DNA of 64,000 bases from Virgibacillus sp. AGTR (GTDB lineage Bacteria; Bacillota; Bacilli; Bacillales; Amphibacillaceae): assembly GCF_016919725.2 (NCBI RefSeq), contig NZ_JAJERH010000002.1, positions 1 to 64,000 on the forward strand. The letters are read 5' to 3'. Position numbers and translations under genes: made by a program. The notes beneath the pieces are model-generated. The model saw only the letters and a list, made by a program, of their open reading frames with translations. It did no database searches and was not told the DNA's origin. Below, in pieces: positions 28,150-37,651 of the stretch (position 1 is the stretch's first letter; each line of letters starts with the position of its first letter).

Positions 28150-28450
28150 ACTTACTTTATAAGTGTATTAGATTAGTAACCTCACCCTTCAACTATCTAC
28201 ATAGCAATATTAAACCATGTATCATTATTTCATGACAGAAGATCTGTGGATAGCAGATGGAACAGTAGTAGCCCCATTCCATAACGCTTCACGATCCTCT
28301 TCCTAATACTAGCTATAATCGGATAATACTATGACCAACGTTTGCTTGATCACCTGTCTTATAATATTTCCTTTTATTCCCTCCACTGGCTTCCGCCGTC
28401 ATATTCTACTTTATAGAGAAAAAACTTCATCCAGTGTACCACCTTAAAAA
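28150..28450. other. Intergenic, nothing recognised
   Basis: No open frame with a ribosome site, no repeat copy and no clear hairpin was found between the SDR terminator and thiF. Confidence 0.4.
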
Positions 28451-29470
28451 CTACGCGCCAATATAGCGCTGATATAATTGCTTGGCAGTATTCACATCGC
28501 TAACGCCATGTATTAAGGTTCTGCCATCTTGAAACACGACAAAACGAACATCGTCAATTTCAAAAATGAGGACTTCACCATTATCTCTAATTTTATCCGT
28601 AAGGTTACCGATCTCTTTCACTAAATTAGAAACTGATAAGCTCCCTTTTTCTCCTGGTCTTACTTGTACCGTATCTCTTCCACAAAGCATAGCCGTTTTC
28701 AACCCTTTTTCCTTGGTTAAATAAGGATAAATTGCTGATTGAGAACAAGATGAACAAATGGGATCTACTAACCTACTTACATTAATCGCACTATATGACC
28801 GTCCCCATATATCGACTTGTACTAACTCCGGAGATGTACCATTATCTGTTAAGTATTTTAAGCACTCCGTTGTCTGATAGGCAGCTGTCACCTGTACCGC
28901 AGGAGAAATAATTCCAACCGTATCACAGGTTTTCCCTTCCTGAGGAAGGTGATCAATTAAACATTGTAAACAAGGAGTTTTTCCAGGAATAATGGTAAGT
29001 GCGATGGCAGTACTCTGTAAGCAGCCACCATATGCCCAAGGTTTACGATGTTTTGCTAACACATCATTCATTACAAAACGCGTTTGAAAATTATCTGTTC
29101 CATCAATAACAAAATCGGCATCTTGTACTATTTTCTCTCCATTCTCCTCAGAAAACTCTTCTACAATTCCCGTAATCTCCACTACCGGATTAATCGCTTT
29201 TAATCTTCGTTGAGCTGCTTTTGCCTTCGTTCGATTCTGTCTCGCATCATCTTCTGTATAAAGCTGCTGACGCTGAAGATTACTAAGTTCGATATAATCG
29301 CGATCAACCAGCGTCAGCTTACCTATTCCTGCTCGAACAAGCATTTCCGCATTTGCACTTCCTAATGCTCCAGCGCCAATTACGACAACATGTTTGGTCA
29401 CTAATTGGCGCTGGCCAGTCTGTCCAATTGGGGCAAAGCGTTCCTGGCGAGCATACCGTCCTGTTATCAT
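28451..29470 (-). CDS. thiF: Thiamine biosynthesis adenylyltransferase ThiF
   Basis: A 339-residue E1-like enzyme (ThiF/MoeB/HesA). It adenylates the C-terminal glycine of ThiS so sulfur can be loaded for thiazole synthesis. ATP loop [21 protein letters not shown] (residues 31-51), [13 protein letters not shown], zinc pairs CLQC (near 174) and CSSC (near 240). The C-terminal about 90 residues form a ThiF-typical extension rather than a rhodanese domain. Its ATG overlaps the thiG stop (ATGA), so the two are coupled. Last gene of the tenI-thiOSGF operon. Confidence 0.92.
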   Translation of the reverse strand: MITGRYARQERFAPIGQTGQRQLVTKHVVVIGAGALGSANAEMLVRAGIGKLTLVDRDYIELSNLQRQQLYTEDDARQNRTKAKAAQRRLKAINPVVEITGIVEEFSEENGEKIVQDADFVIDGTDNFQTRFVMNDVLAKHRKPWAYGGCLQSTAIALTIIPGKTPCLQCLIDHLPQEGKTCDTVGIISPAVQVTAAYQTTECLKYLTDNGTSPELVQVDIWGRSYSAINVSRLVDPICSSCSQSAIYPYLTKEKGLKTAMLCGRDTVQVRPGEKGSLSVSNLVKEIGNLTDKIRDNGEVLIFEIDDVRFVVFQDGRTLIHGVSDVNTAKQLYQRYIGA

Positions 29471-30231
29471 TCAATCATCGCCGTCTCTGGACTACTCTTC
29501 ATTCCGTACATTCGTTTGGGAATACGGCCTGCTTTATATCCTAATCGTCCAGATTGTACAGCCAACCTCATCGCTTCCGCCATTTGAATTGGACCTTTTG
29601 CGCCAGATACAGCTGTATTTAATAAAACCCCATCTGCTCCAAGCTCCATGGCATAAGCGGCATCACTCGGAGAACCAATCCCTGCATCGACAATTACGGG
29701 GATGTCGGATTGTTCGATAATAAATTGCAAATTCATTGTATTAATAATGCCTTGACCCGATCCAATTGGTGAAGCCCCTGGCATAATTGCATGTACACCT
29801 GCTTCTTCCAATCGTTTTGCTAATACAACATCATCAGAGGTATAGGTTAATACAGTGAAGCCCTCCTCTAGCAGTTGTACTGAAGCTTTCATCGTTTCAA
29901 AAGGATCAGGCAGCAAGGTTTTCTCACAACCGATAACTTCCACTTTAATCATGTCACATAAACCTGTAGCCTTAGCTAAACGGGCAATTCTTACCGCCTC
30001 ATTTGCTGTCTTAGCGCCAGCAGTATTTGGTAGTAAATCATATTGCTGCAAATCTAATTCTTCTAACAGATTCGGCTCGTTTTCATCAAATATGTTCATT
30101 CTCCTGACGGCAAAGGTTAATATTTCTGTTTTGGATGCTATCACCGCCTTCTTTTGACTTTGAAATGTCGGGTACTTTCCAGTACCTAGCATCAGTCGGG
30201 AATGAAATGATTTTCCGCCAATTGTTAACAT
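29467..30231 (-). CDS. thiG: Thiazole synthase ThiG
   Basis: A 254-residue TIM-barrel enzyme forming the thiazole phosphate from deoxyxylulose-5-phosphate, dehydroglycine and ThiS-thiocarboxylate. Schiff-base Lys96 lies in [10 protein letters not shown]; phosphate-binding glycine loops [20 protein letters not shown] and the C-terminal [10 protein letters not shown]-like helix are present. Length typical. Starts 3 bp after the thiS stop. Confidence 0.96.
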   Translation of the reverse strand: MLTIGGKSFHSRLMLGTGKYPTFQSQKKAVIASKTEILTFAVRRMNIFDENEPNLLEELDLQQYDLLPNTAGAKTANEAVRIARLAKATGLCDMIKVEVIGCEKTLLPDPFETMKASVQLLEEGFTVLTYTSDDVVLAKRLEEAGVHAIMPGASPIGSGQGIINTMNLQFIIEQSDIPVIVDAGIGSPSDAAYAMELGADGVLLNTAVSGAKGPIQMAEAMRLAVQSGRLGYKAGRIPKRMYGMKSSPETAMIE

Positions 30232-30234
30232 GAC

Positions 30235-30435
30235 TTATCCTCCTCCTACAAAATGAACAATTTCAATAGTATCCCCATTAGTTAATATTGTTTCGTCATA
30301 CACTGTTTTATTAATAATTTGTTGATTCTGTTCGACTACCGCGAGTTTCGCTTGAATGTTAAAGCTTTTTAGTAACTCGCCAATAGTTGAATCCTTAGCT
30401 ACCTCCACCTGACGTCCGTTCACGTGTATCTGCAT
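30235..30435 (-). CDS. thiS: Sulfur carrier protein ThiS
   Basis: A 66-residue ubiquitin-fold carrier; its C-terminal Gly-Gly is thiocarboxylated and gives sulfur to thiazole. MQIHVNGRQVEV at the start and IEIVHFVGGG at the end are diagnostic. The frame is open to 30498, but AAGGGGGG lies about 8 nt before the ATG at 30435 and the size is then right. The start overlaps the end of thiO by 41 nt. Confidence 0.93.
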   Translation of the reverse strand: MQIHVNGRQVEVAKDSTIGELLKSFNIQAKLAVVEQNQQIINKTVYDETILTNGDTIEIVHFVGGG

Positions 30436-31546
30436 ATGTGATCCCCCCTTTCCTGAAACGATTTGGTGTAAAAAGACGCTGGATCGATGATGGTACATAA
30501 CGCTTTAAGACCATATCACTAACTAGTTTCCCAGTAGCAGGAGCAAGAAGAATACCATTTCGATAATGTCCGGTTGCAAAATACAAATGGGGAATCTCAG
30601 GATGTTCTCCAATAATTGGCTTACCATCTTTGGTGCCCGGACGAACACCAGTCCAACAGCTATGCAGTTCTTCCTGCTTAAACGATGGGAACAACTTCAA
30701 TAAGTGATTCATTAATTCAAAAATGCCACCTGTTGACGTATAACTATTGCTATCATCATGATAGCTAGTTGCACCAATAATATAGCGTCCGTCTCGTTTT
30801 GGTACCAAATACAGATTGTGAAAGAATAACGTCTGCTGAATAGATTGAATGCTTGGCTTTATGGCAAAGCATTCTCCTTTTGTTGGGACCATTGGATTCA
30901 TTAATCCTGTCGCTTCAAACCACCTCCCACTTTTTACACCTGCCGCTACAACAACATGATCAGCTGAGATAACATCGTTATCGATTTGAATATGAAAAAC
31001 ATCATGGTCATGGACTATTTCTCCAACTTGACAATTCTCGATCAACTGACCTCCCATTGATAAAGATGCCTGTTTAAAAGCTTCACACACTTTCAATGGT
31101 TCTACATGTCCATCTCGCCGCATATATAATCCCCCTACTGCCTGGGATAAAGCTGATGTTCGTTGCCTAATCCCTTCCGCATCCAACCATTCTAAGCCTT
31201 CAAATGCATTTTGTTTTGCTCGCAGTCTTTGCTTCTGTTCTTCATTCGTAGCTATCTCGAGCATACCGTTGGTGGAAAGCTGAATATCAATCCCTGATAA
31301 CGAAAATAGTTCTTTGCTTAGAGATGCATACATATTTCTACTTGCTTGGCAAAATTGATAATACGTACCTTCCTGATCATTTTCTGTGTGTACACCAAGC
31401 ATGCCCGCAGCAGCTTGTGTAGCTTTTCTTCCACTTCTACCTTGTTCAATTACCGTCGTTACAACCCTACTTTTACTTAAATAGTAAGCAATGGATTGCC
31501 CAATAACGCCTCCACCTATAACCACTACATCAACGTGTCTCTTCAT
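30395..31546 (-). CDS. thiO: Glycine oxidase ThiO
   Basis: A 383-residue FAD-dependent amine oxidase that oxidises glycine to dehydroglycine for thiazole synthesis. FAD loop VVVIGGGVIGQSIAYYLSKS (7-26), HVVVAAGVKSGRWF, and the C-terminal FATGHYRNGILLAPATGKL block are present. AAAGGAGGTGAATCGAA precedes the ATG. It overlaps tenI by 17 nt and thiS by 41 nt; the long 3' overlap is notable but the C-terminus (KGGITYADTRERTSGGGS) is probably just an extension. Confidence 0.93.
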   Translation of the reverse strand: MKRHVDVVVIGGGVIGQSIAYYLSKSRVVTTVIEQGRSGRKATQAAAGMLGVHTENDQEGTYYQFCQASRNMYASLSKELFSLSGIDIQLSTNGMLEIATNEEQKQRLRAKQNAFEGLEWLDAEGIRQRTSALSQAVGGLYMRRDGHVEPLKVCEAFKQASLSMGGQLIENCQVGEIVHDHDVFHIQIDNDVISADHVVVAAGVKSGRWFEATGLMNPMVPTKGECFAIKPSIQSIQQTLFFHNLYLVPKRDGRYIIGATSYHDDSNSYTSTGGIFELMNHLLKLFPSFKQEELHSCWTGVRPGTKDGKPIIGEHPEIPHLYFATGHYRNGILLAPATGKLVSDMVLKRYVPSSIQRLFTPNRFRKGGITYADTRERTSGGGS

Positions 31547-32144
31547 TTCGATTCACCTCCTTTCGAAACGATTGCACTGCCTGCAGTGGATTATTTTGAC
31601 TAAAAACACCTGACATTACAGCAATCCCACTTGCCTTCGCTTGATAAATATCCGTTACCTTTGCGCTTGTGATTCCACCGATTGCATAAACGGGAATGCT
31701 CACCTCTTTTGCAACTGCTGCTAATTTCTCTACTCCTTTTGGTTTCACCCCTTTCTTGCTCGCTGTCGAAAAGACATGACCATACAAAATATACGTAGCA
31801 CCTAGCTGCTCCGCTCTCTTAGCTACTTCGTTGGAGTGCGTCGATACCCCTACTTGTAAACCGGGGGATTGTTTTCGGTGATCGTGTACCTCTTGTATTC
31901 GCTTTTCTGAAAGGTGAAGTGTCTTCACATTCGTTTCACCAGGTAGTGTTGTATGGCCATGAATAATTAGTTTTTCTTCCGGAACTCCTTGTGCAAGCAC
32001 ACGTTGAATGAACAAAGAATAGTCCTGCTCGGTCATTTGTTTTTCTCGTAGAATGACAGCATCAAGATAGGGAATAATACTCGCTATTGTCTGGATAAGG
32101 TATTTCTCCTCCTGTTCACCGGTAGTCACCGCAATTAGTTTCAT
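31530..32144 (-). CDS. tenI: Thiazole tautomerase TenI
   Basis: A TIM-barrel protein of about 204 residues, paralogue of ThiE, that aromatises the thiazole tautomer made by ThiG. Motifs: GVSTHSNEVAKRAEQLGATY, GHVFSTASKKGVKPKG, AIGGITSAKV. The ATG at 32144 (MKLIAVTTGEQ) has AAAGGAGAGG ahead; the open frame to 32177 would run into the riboswitch terminator. Position as the first gene of a thiOSGF operon supports TenI over ThiE. Confidence 0.9.
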   Translation of the reverse strand: MKLIAVTTGEQEEKYLIQTIASIIPYLDAVILREKQMTEQDYSLFIQRVLAQGVPEEKLIIHGHTTLPGETNVKTLHLSEKRIQEVHDHRKQSPGLQVGVSTHSNEVAKRAEQLGATYILYGHVFSTASKKGVKPKGVEKLAAVAKEVSIPVYAIGGITSAKVTDIYQAKASGIAVMSGVFSQNNPLQAVQSFRKEVNRNEETR

Positions 32145-32164
32145 CACTTCCTCTCCTTTTCTAC

Positions 32165-32202
32165 AAAAAAATGCCACTTTTCCAGCAAAGGAAAAGTGGC
32201 AT
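32165..32202 (-). terminator. Expression-platform terminator of the TPP riboswitch
   Basis: ATGCCACTTTTCC and GGAAAAGTGGCAT pair around a 6-nt loop (TTTGCT) and seven T follow on the minus strand, ending just before the tenI ribosome site. Confidence 0.9.
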
Positions 32203-32249
32203 GAATCTATAACGATATCCTAAAAAAGGTATATGTCGCTGATACACAC

Positions 32250-32356
32250 TACTCCTGTCACTTTCCTCCGCTGGTTCTTACTCCAGTTCAGGTTCAAAGG
32301 GTCTCCATGTCCCACATGGATCTCAGCCATTACGTAAAGGCACCCCTAGTGAAGCG
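32250..32356 (-). ncRNA. TPP riboswitch (THI box)
   Basis: The minus strand has ACTAGGGGTGCC, GGCTGAGATC, GAGACCCTTTGAACCTGA and CTGGAGTAAGAACCAGCGGAGGAA in the canonical order of the thiamine pyrophosphate aptamer. It controls tenI-thiOSGF by transcription termination. Confidence 0.96.
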
Positions 32357-32500
32357 TAATTTAATTATTCAATATGCATTTGTCTATAAAATACATGATT
32401 TTGGATTATTCGTCTACCAAAAATGAACAATTTTCTATTTTTTTGCCATTCTCTACTAACAAAAGAGCTGACCTAATGAGCCAGCCCCTTAACATCTCTT

Positions 32501-34051
32501 TTATTTGGTATAGCGTTTAACTTCATCAATCTTTTGTTCTTTTGCAAGTTCACGAGTTGCGCGTGGCGCGGTCCAAAATGTGGTTAACATGAGTAACGAT
32601 ACAGGAACAGCCGTCACCACAATAAAGGATTGTAGCGATCCAACACTATCCTCACCAATAGTGATGAGTACAGTTGCGACAAGTCCCATAAGAATTGCCC
32701 AGAACACACGCAGGAATTTCGATGGGTCTCCATTACCTGTAATCGCCATCGAGATGGTTAATGACATCGAATCGGTTGTCGTTAATACAAACACAATAGT
32801 TGCTACTAAAAAGAAGAAACCGATAATCGTACCAAGTGGCAATTGTTCTGCGATAGCAATCATAGCTGCTGGAGGTCCAGCACTATTTAAAGCTTCAGAT
32901 ACGGCACCAGGGTTATTCATTTCAGCAAAAATCCCTGTGCCACCAACAACTGTAAACCAGAACGTCGTTACCGCAGGTGCAATTACCGCAACAGCAGTTA
33001 CAAGCTCTCGAATTGTACGACCACGAGAAATACGACTAACAAACATCGCCATCATTGGACCATAGCCAATGAACCAAGCAAAGAAAAAAACGGTCCATAA
33101 GCCAAGCCAAGCTCCATCTCCACGGAAGGTGTTTAAGGTTAGGAAGTCTTGGACATATAATCCAACTGATTGCAAATAGGAATCAAAAATAAATAATGCT
33201 GGACCTAGAATAATCACAGCAACCATTAAACAAACTGCGAGAATAATATTATAGCTGCTTAAAATTTGGATTCCTTTATGAATTCCTGTCGCAGCAGAAA
33301 TCCCAGCTGCTAGAACAATAACGATAACAATAAGACATTGTACAAATAAATTATTTGGTACACCGAACAATGCACTTAATCCATAACCTGCTTGTAATCC
33401 AAGGAATCCAATTGGACCAATCGTACCAGCTGCCACTGACACAATCGAAAAGGCATCAACAAACGTACCAAGTGCACTTTTTTTCATAATCTTATCGCCA
33501 AAGATCGGATAAAGCATCGATCTTGGCTTTAATGGTGCATTTCGATGATAATGGGAATACATGAATACAATCGTACCTAATGTTCCTAAAATTGCCCATG
33601 AGACAAAACCCCAATCGACAAAACTTGCTGCAAGTGCAGGTACTACTGCTTCTGTAGTCCCAGCCTCAATTCCTGAGAAATGTGGTGGGATGGTTAAAAA
33701 ATGGCTCAACGGTTCTGCCGCTGCCCAAAAAACACCACCTGCCGCTAGCAGCGTACACATAATAATCGAAATCCACTTGAACGTTCCAATCTCAGGCTTT
33801 TCTAATTTTCCTAAACGAATTTTCCCAAACTTTGAATACCCAAGTATTAATGCAATGACTAGAGTTCCTACCATTAGAACTTGATATATCGAGCCGAAAT
33901 AGGTTACCGACCAATTAAACATCGTATTAACTACATAGGTGACCATTTCCTGGTTTATTAATGCAAGAATTACAAAGGCAAGTAGCGCCCCTCCACTTAG
34001 AAAAAGAACTGGCTTATCTATGGTTTGATCTTGCTTCTTTCTATTCTTCAA
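32501..34051 (-). CDS. BCCT family transporter (glycine betaine/choline type, OpuD-like)
   Basis: A 12-helix secondary transporter of about 516 residues that imports betaine, choline or carnitine for osmoprotection. Signature stretches: AAGGVFWAAAEPLSHFL near the N-terminal third, FWFTVVGGTGIFAEMN, and the FFLVATIVFVLTTTDSMSLT segment. The frame is open to a GTG at 34120, but that would run through a leader hairpin. A TTG at 34051 has GAGAGGAG 7 nt upstream and gives OpuD-like length. The transporter is upstream of, and transcribed toward, the thi operon. Betaine specificity is inferred from family. Confidence 0.88.
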   Translation of the reverse strand: MKNRKKQDQTIDKPVLFLSGGALLAFVILALINQEMVTYVVNTMFNWSVTYFGSIYQVLMVGTLVIALILGYSKFGKIRLGKLEKPEIGTFKWISIIMCTLLAAGGVFWAAAEPLSHFLTIPPHFSGIEAGTTEAVVPALAASFVDWGFVSWAILGTLGTIVFMYSHYHRNAPLKPRSMLYPIFGDKIMKKSALGTFVDAFSIVSVAAGTIGPIGFLGLQAGYGLSALFGVPNNLFVQCLIVIVIVLAAGISAATGIHKGIQILSSYNIILAVCLMVAVIILGPALFIFDSYLQSVGLYVQDFLTLNTFRGDGAWLGLWTVFFFAWFIGYGPMMAMFVSRISRGRTIRELVTAVAVIAPAVTTFWFTVVGGTGIFAEMNNPGAVSEALNSAGPPAAMIAIAEQLPLGTIIGFFFLVATIVFVLTTTDSMSLTISMAITGNGDPSKFLRVFWAILMGLVATVLITIGEDSVGSLQSFIVVTAVPVSLLMLTTFWTAPRATRELAKEQKIDEVKRYTK

Positions 34052-34074
34052 CAATCTGCTCCTCTCAATTCCAT

Positions 34075-34147
34075 ACAAAAAAATCTCACATAACCATATA
34101 CTGACCTTTTTGCTTTTCACTTATTTAGTCAGTTGTATGTGAGATTT
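34075..34147 (-). promoter_or_regulatory. Terminator-like leader hairpin of the BCCT gene
   Basis: On the minus strand AAATCTCACATA (34147-34136) pairs with TATGTGAGATTT, an inner CTGAC/GTCAG stem extends it, and seven T follow before the ribosome site at about 34058-34065. It looks like a transcription attenuator of unknown signal, or the terminator of an upstream transcript. Confidence 0.65.
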
Positions 34148-34270
34148 AATAAGCATTTTTAAATTAACACACAGCGTTAAAGGATACATTTTTTCCGAAA
34201 ACCTGTCAAGTTTAATAAATTACCAAAGGAAGAATGCAGTCTTACTAACTTTTGATTATAATTTTTCCAT

Positions 34271-34442
34271 AAAGTGAAACTTTAATCAATGAGGGTTTTG
34301 TTTTCTCTCACTGATTGTTCGTACCACAAGTGTGTGACCTAAATGCCTTTGAACCAATATTGGCAGTCTCCCATTTACCAACATTGATTTCACTTTATTG
34401 GGTTGAAGTGAGAGGCTTACTACCAGTTATATATAATAAATC
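34271..34442 (+). repeat. Repeat family A, diverged copy abutting IS3 remnant
   Basis: Outer arms ATCAATGAGGG / CTCTCACTGAT and inner CTCCCATTT / AAGTGAGAGG changed together relative to other copies. Ends TTATATATAATAAATC, within 3 bp of the truncated transposase frame. Confidence 0.85.
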
Positions 34443-34444
34443 TG

Positions 34445-34747
34445 CAAGATCGCCCGCTTATTCATAGCGATCGGGGGTATCAGTATACATCTAAAATGTT
34501 TAAGCAAAAGATAGATGCCGCAAACATGAAGCAAAGTATGTCACGAGTCGGACGATGTATTGATAATGGGCCGATGGAATCTTTTTGGGGAACACTGAAA
34601 AGCGAGAAGTATTATTTAAATAAATATGAGTCCTTTGAAGAATTATCTGCATCCATAGAGGACTATATACATTTCTATAATTATGATAGATATCAAAAAC
34701 GACTAAACGGCCTTAGCCCTATCGAATTTAGAGCTAAAACCGCTTAA
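34445..34747 (+). pseudogene. IS3-family transposase OrfB, C-terminal remnant
   Basis: The frame reads QDRPLIHSDRGYQYTSKMFK, then later NGPMESFWGTLKSEKYY, and a DYIHFYNYDRYQKRLNGLSPIEF-like tail. These are the second Asp (HSDRG), the catalytic Glu region and the usual C-terminus of the IS3/IS150 integrase core. Everything before HSDRG, including the first catalytic Asp and orfA, is missing; the break coincides with the end of a family A repeat. Not functional. Confidence 0.9.
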
Positions 34748-34764
34748 GTCAGTTTTTATTATTT

Positions 34765-34792
34765 CCACTGTCTACTTGACAGGGGGCACTTC
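34765..34792 (-). repeat. Probable right inverted repeat end of the IS3 remnant
   Basis: CACTGTCTACTTGACAGGGGGCACT follows the remnant stop by about 18 bp. The reverse complement, AGTGCCCCCTGTCAAGTAGACAGTG, resembles IS3-type ends (from memory). The left end is not present. Confidence 0.5.
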
Positions 34793-34856
34793 ATTCAACT
34801 AATTATCGTCCGTTTTTAATTGTTTCTTTATTCTTTTGTATCAGTCTCTTTTAAGT

Positions 34857-36122
34857 CTATTTCTGAAAGTCCACCTTTGCTGTTTCTAATAAATGAACAT
34901 GTGATTCGCTTGGTTTTGTTTCAGCAATTATCATTCCATTACGAACTGAATAGAGTACGGAAGCTTGTTTACGAATAGCTTCGTATTCATCTTCAGCATC
35001 CAAGACGATTATGTTTGCTGGTTTTCCAGCTTCAATTCCATAATGTTCTTCGATATTCATTGTTTTTGCACTGTTTGTTGTAATGAGATCGATAGCATTA
35101 ATAATTTGTTCATAACCCATTAATTGAGAAGCATGAATGCCCATATGGAGCACCTGCAACATATTTCCTGTACCAAGTGGATACCACGGATCAAAGATAT
35201 CATCATGTCCGAAGCAGACATTCATTTCTGCTTCTAGTAATTCTTTCACACGCGTTAAACCACGTCGCTTCGGATAGGAATCAAATCGTCCCTGTAAATG
35301 GATATTAACGAGTGGATTGGAAATGAAATTGATATTTGAAAGTCTTAATAAACGAAACAGCTTATACGCATATGCATCATTATAGGAGCCCATAGCCGTT
35401 GTATGACTGGCCGTTACCCTGGAACCTAATCCGCGTTCATATGCCTCTGTAGCCACTACTTCTACAAAACGTGATTGCTCGTCATCAATCTCATCACAGT
35501 GAATATCAACAAGACGATCATACCTTTCTGCTAGGTCGAAAGCGATCTTCATCGAATCCACACCATACTCACGGGTAAATTCAAAGTGGGGGATTCCACC
35601 AACCACGTCCGCACCTAACTTTAATGCTTCTTCTACTAATTCTTTACCATTTGGATAGGACAGGATTCCCTCTTGAGGAAAAGCTACCAACTGTAAATCT
35701 ACATAAGGTGCCATTTCTTCTTTAACTTCTAATAATGCTTGTAAAGCTATTAATTTCGGATCAGTAACATCAACATGTGTACGTACATGTTGAATTCCTT
35801 GAGCAATTTGCCATGTCAATGCTTTCTTAGCACGGGTTTTTACATCCTTTTTCGTTAAGGAAGCTTTCCGTTCTGACCAACGTTGTATCCCCTCGAATAA
35901 TGTTCCACTTTGATTCCATGCTGGTTCTCCTGCAGTAAGCGTCGTATCGAGATGAATATGAGGCTCAATAAATGGAGGTAACACAAGTGAACCTTTTACA
36001 TCAATCGCATCTGTCCCATTCCTTTTTGTATTAGCAGGCGTAACAGACGTAATTATTTTATCCTTAATAGTAATATCCCATTTTCCAGCTTTTCCTCGTA
36101 AGGAAGCATTTTTAATAATCAT
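34857..36122 (-). CDS. codA: Cytosine deaminase CodA (amidohydrolase)
   Basis: A 421-residue amidohydrolase converting cytosine to uracil and ammonia. Metal and substrate motifs: [14 protein letters not shown] (HxH), [24 protein letters not shown], and [17 protein letters not shown], all as in CodA. One base separates it from codB. The PyrR-type leader upstream of codB supports a pyrimidine salvage role rather than isoguanine or other substrates. Confidence 0.92.
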   Translation of the reverse strand: MIIKNASLRGKAGKWDITIKDKIITSVTPANTKRNGTDAIDVKGSLVLPPFIEPHIHLDTTLTAGEPAWNQSGTLFEGIQRWSERKASLTKKDVKTRAKKALTWQIAQGIQHVRTHVDVTDPKLIALQALLEVKEEMAPYVDLQLVAFPQEGILSYPNGKELVEEALKLGADVVGGIPHFEFTREYGVDSMKIAFDLAERYDRLVDIHCDEIDDEQSRFVEVVATEAYERGLGSRVTASHTTAMGSYNDAYAYKLFRLLRLSNINFISNPLVNIHLQGRFDSYPKRRGLTRVKELLEAEMNVCFGHDDIFDPWYPLGTGNMLQVLHMGIHASQLMGYEQIINAIDLITTNSAKTMNIEEHYGIEAGKPANIIVLDAEDEYEAIRKQASVLYSVRNGMIIAETKPSESHVHLLETAKVDFQK

Positions 36123-36123
36123 T

Positions 36124-37383
36124 TTAATTACTCACCTTCTCTACATTAGATGTCATCACCTGTTTTTCCTTTAGTTGGACTAGTCTCATCCCCACTACAT
36201 GAACGACTGCTGAACCAATTAGCGCATTAAGTGGAGCAATACCTGGTATAAATATAGCTGCGGCAATCCCTGCTCCCCACGCAACTATCGCAACCCAGTT
36301 AATCGCTTGAAACGTCATGCTTCTAAAGGCCTGGTAATTTCCCCGGTGAAGGATAAAGAAATCTGCAAGAATGATTGCTCCTATTGGTGGTAGCGCAGAA
36401 CCTAATAACGTTAAAAATCCAACAAAGTTGTTATATAGCCACATCGCAGCTAATGTTCCAATGATTCCGTTAAAGATGACAAGTTTTTGCTTTGGTAGCT
36501 TCGTAATATTTGATAATCCAAGTCCAGAAGCATACAGCGCATTGTCGTTGGTCGTCCAAATATTTAAACCCAATACGACAATTGCAGGTAAAATGAGCTG
36601 TTGCATAAACATCACTTCCGAAATATCTGCATACCCTGTTGCAATGGAACCAATCGCTCCAAAAACAAACATCAGTGTATTTCCGATAAAAAAGGCAATG
36701 ACTGTTGTCACAACTGCTGATCGTTTTTTACGAGCAAATCGATCTGGAGTTAGTGTACCTGCACTAATAAATGAACCAATACAAATGGTTAAAGCAGCTG
36801 CTAGACTAATTGCTTCTTCTGGCTGATAATTCAATAATCCTTGCATACCACCTATACTGTCAGCTGCTTTAAAAACAGATGTACTTCCTAATATCGTAAT
36901 TAATGGTACTGCAATAAAACTAATGATAGCGAGAGCCTTCATGCCAAAAAAAGCAGTAAATGTCATAGCCATACCTGCTATGGCAATCAGCAGATAGATA
37001 TCTATACCGGTTACTTTTTGGACCGGCACTGCAAACATCGCGGTGCCAACTCCAAACCAGCCAATTTGCGTAAAAGCAAGCAGAAATGAGGGAAGAAACG
37101 ATCCTTTTTCTCCAAATGCATATCGAGCAAGTAAGTGTGTAGATAATCCAGTCTTTGCAGCTATATACGCCAATGCCCCCGTGTACCCACCAAGAATTAA
37201 ATTACCCACAAGCACAATGCCAATAAATTGTACAAATGTTAGTCCTTGTCCCAATTCTCCCCCAGACATCATACTTGCTGAAAAGAAGGTCAATCCAAGC
37301 ATGACCACAAGCGTTTTAAAAAATCCATTGCGTTTGTGCAACGGCACTGCTTCTAATGAAAACTCTACGTCCATTTTTTTCAT
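36124..37383 (-). CDS. codB: Cytosine permease CodB (NCS1 family)
   Basis: A 419-residue nucleobase:cation symporter with about 12 membrane helices. NCS1 features include the amphipathic N-terminus ([19 protein letters not shown]), the substrate-site stretch [17 protein letters not shown] and a DRFARKK loop. Pairs with codA. AGGAGGAAAGATAG precedes the ATG. Confidence 0.92.
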   Translation of the reverse strand: MKKMDVEFSLEAVPLHKRNGFFKTLVVMLGLTFFSASMMSGGELGQGLTFVQFIGIVLVGNLILGGYTGALAYIAAKTGLSTHLLARYAFGEKGSFLPSFLLAFTQIGWFGVGTAMFAVPVQKVTGIDIYLLIAIAGMAMTFTAFFGMKALAIISFIAVPLITILGSTSVFKAADSIGGMQGLLNYQPEEAISLAAALTICIGSFISAGTLTPDRFARKKRSAVVTTVIAFFIGNTLMFVFGAIGSIATGYADISEVMFMQQLILPAIVVLGLNIWTTNDNALYASGLGLSNITKLPKQKLVIFNGIIGTLAAMWLYNNFVGFLTLLGSALPPIGAIILADFFILHRGNYQAFRSMTFQAINWVAIVAWGAGIAAAIFIPGIAPLNALIGSAVVHVVGMRLVQLKEKQVMTSNVEKVSN

Positions 37384-37432
37384 CTATCTTTCCTCCTGGT
37401 TGTGGTACCAACCCAAGAAGAGAATATGGTGT

Positions 37433-37470
37433 AAAAAAATAAGCTTCCAGTCGCTTGCGACAAGAAGCCT
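37433..37470 (-). terminator. Attenuator terminator in the codBA leader
   Basis: AGGCTTCTTGTCGC and GCGACTGGAAGCTT pair (14 positions, one mismatch, two wobbles) with a 2-nt loop and are followed by ATTTTTTT on the minus strand, about 50 bp before codB. Confidence 0.8.
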
Positions 37471-37560
37471 ATGTTCAAAGGGACTATCCACATCCAAAAA
37501 CATTGCTAGCTTTACTATGGATAATTGTTAAATCAATACATATCCCTACACATATCCGCT

Positions 37561-37588
37561 GTCCTTGTCAGCCTCTCTGGACTGAATT
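37561..37588 (-). promoter_or_regulatory. PyrR binding loop in the codBA leader
   Basis: CAGTCCAGAGAGGCTGACAAGGACAG on the minus strand matches the PyrR anti-antiterminator loop (consensus about ARUCCNGNGAGGYU then AAGG) seen in B. subtilis pyr leaders. Together with the terminator at 37433-37470 it predicts repression by UMP-bound PyrR. Confidence 0.8.
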
Positions 37589-37651
37589 AAAGGTACCATA
37601 TTTAATTAACTCTATTATTACAGAATTTTAGATGGATCGTCAAGGTGAAAT

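Noticed and set aside
31530-32144. ThiE (thiamine phosphate synthase) as name for this gene
   Set aside because: Position as first gene of thiOSGF and sequence style fit TenI better; ThiE would be expected with ThiM/ThiD.
32580-33065. 161-codon plus-strand open frame inside the BCCT gene
   Set aside because: Antisense shadow of transmembrane codons; no start signal.
36371-37531. Plus-strand open frames opposite codB and its leader
   Set aside because: They oppose the NCS1 permease gene and the PyrR leader, and show no family motifs.
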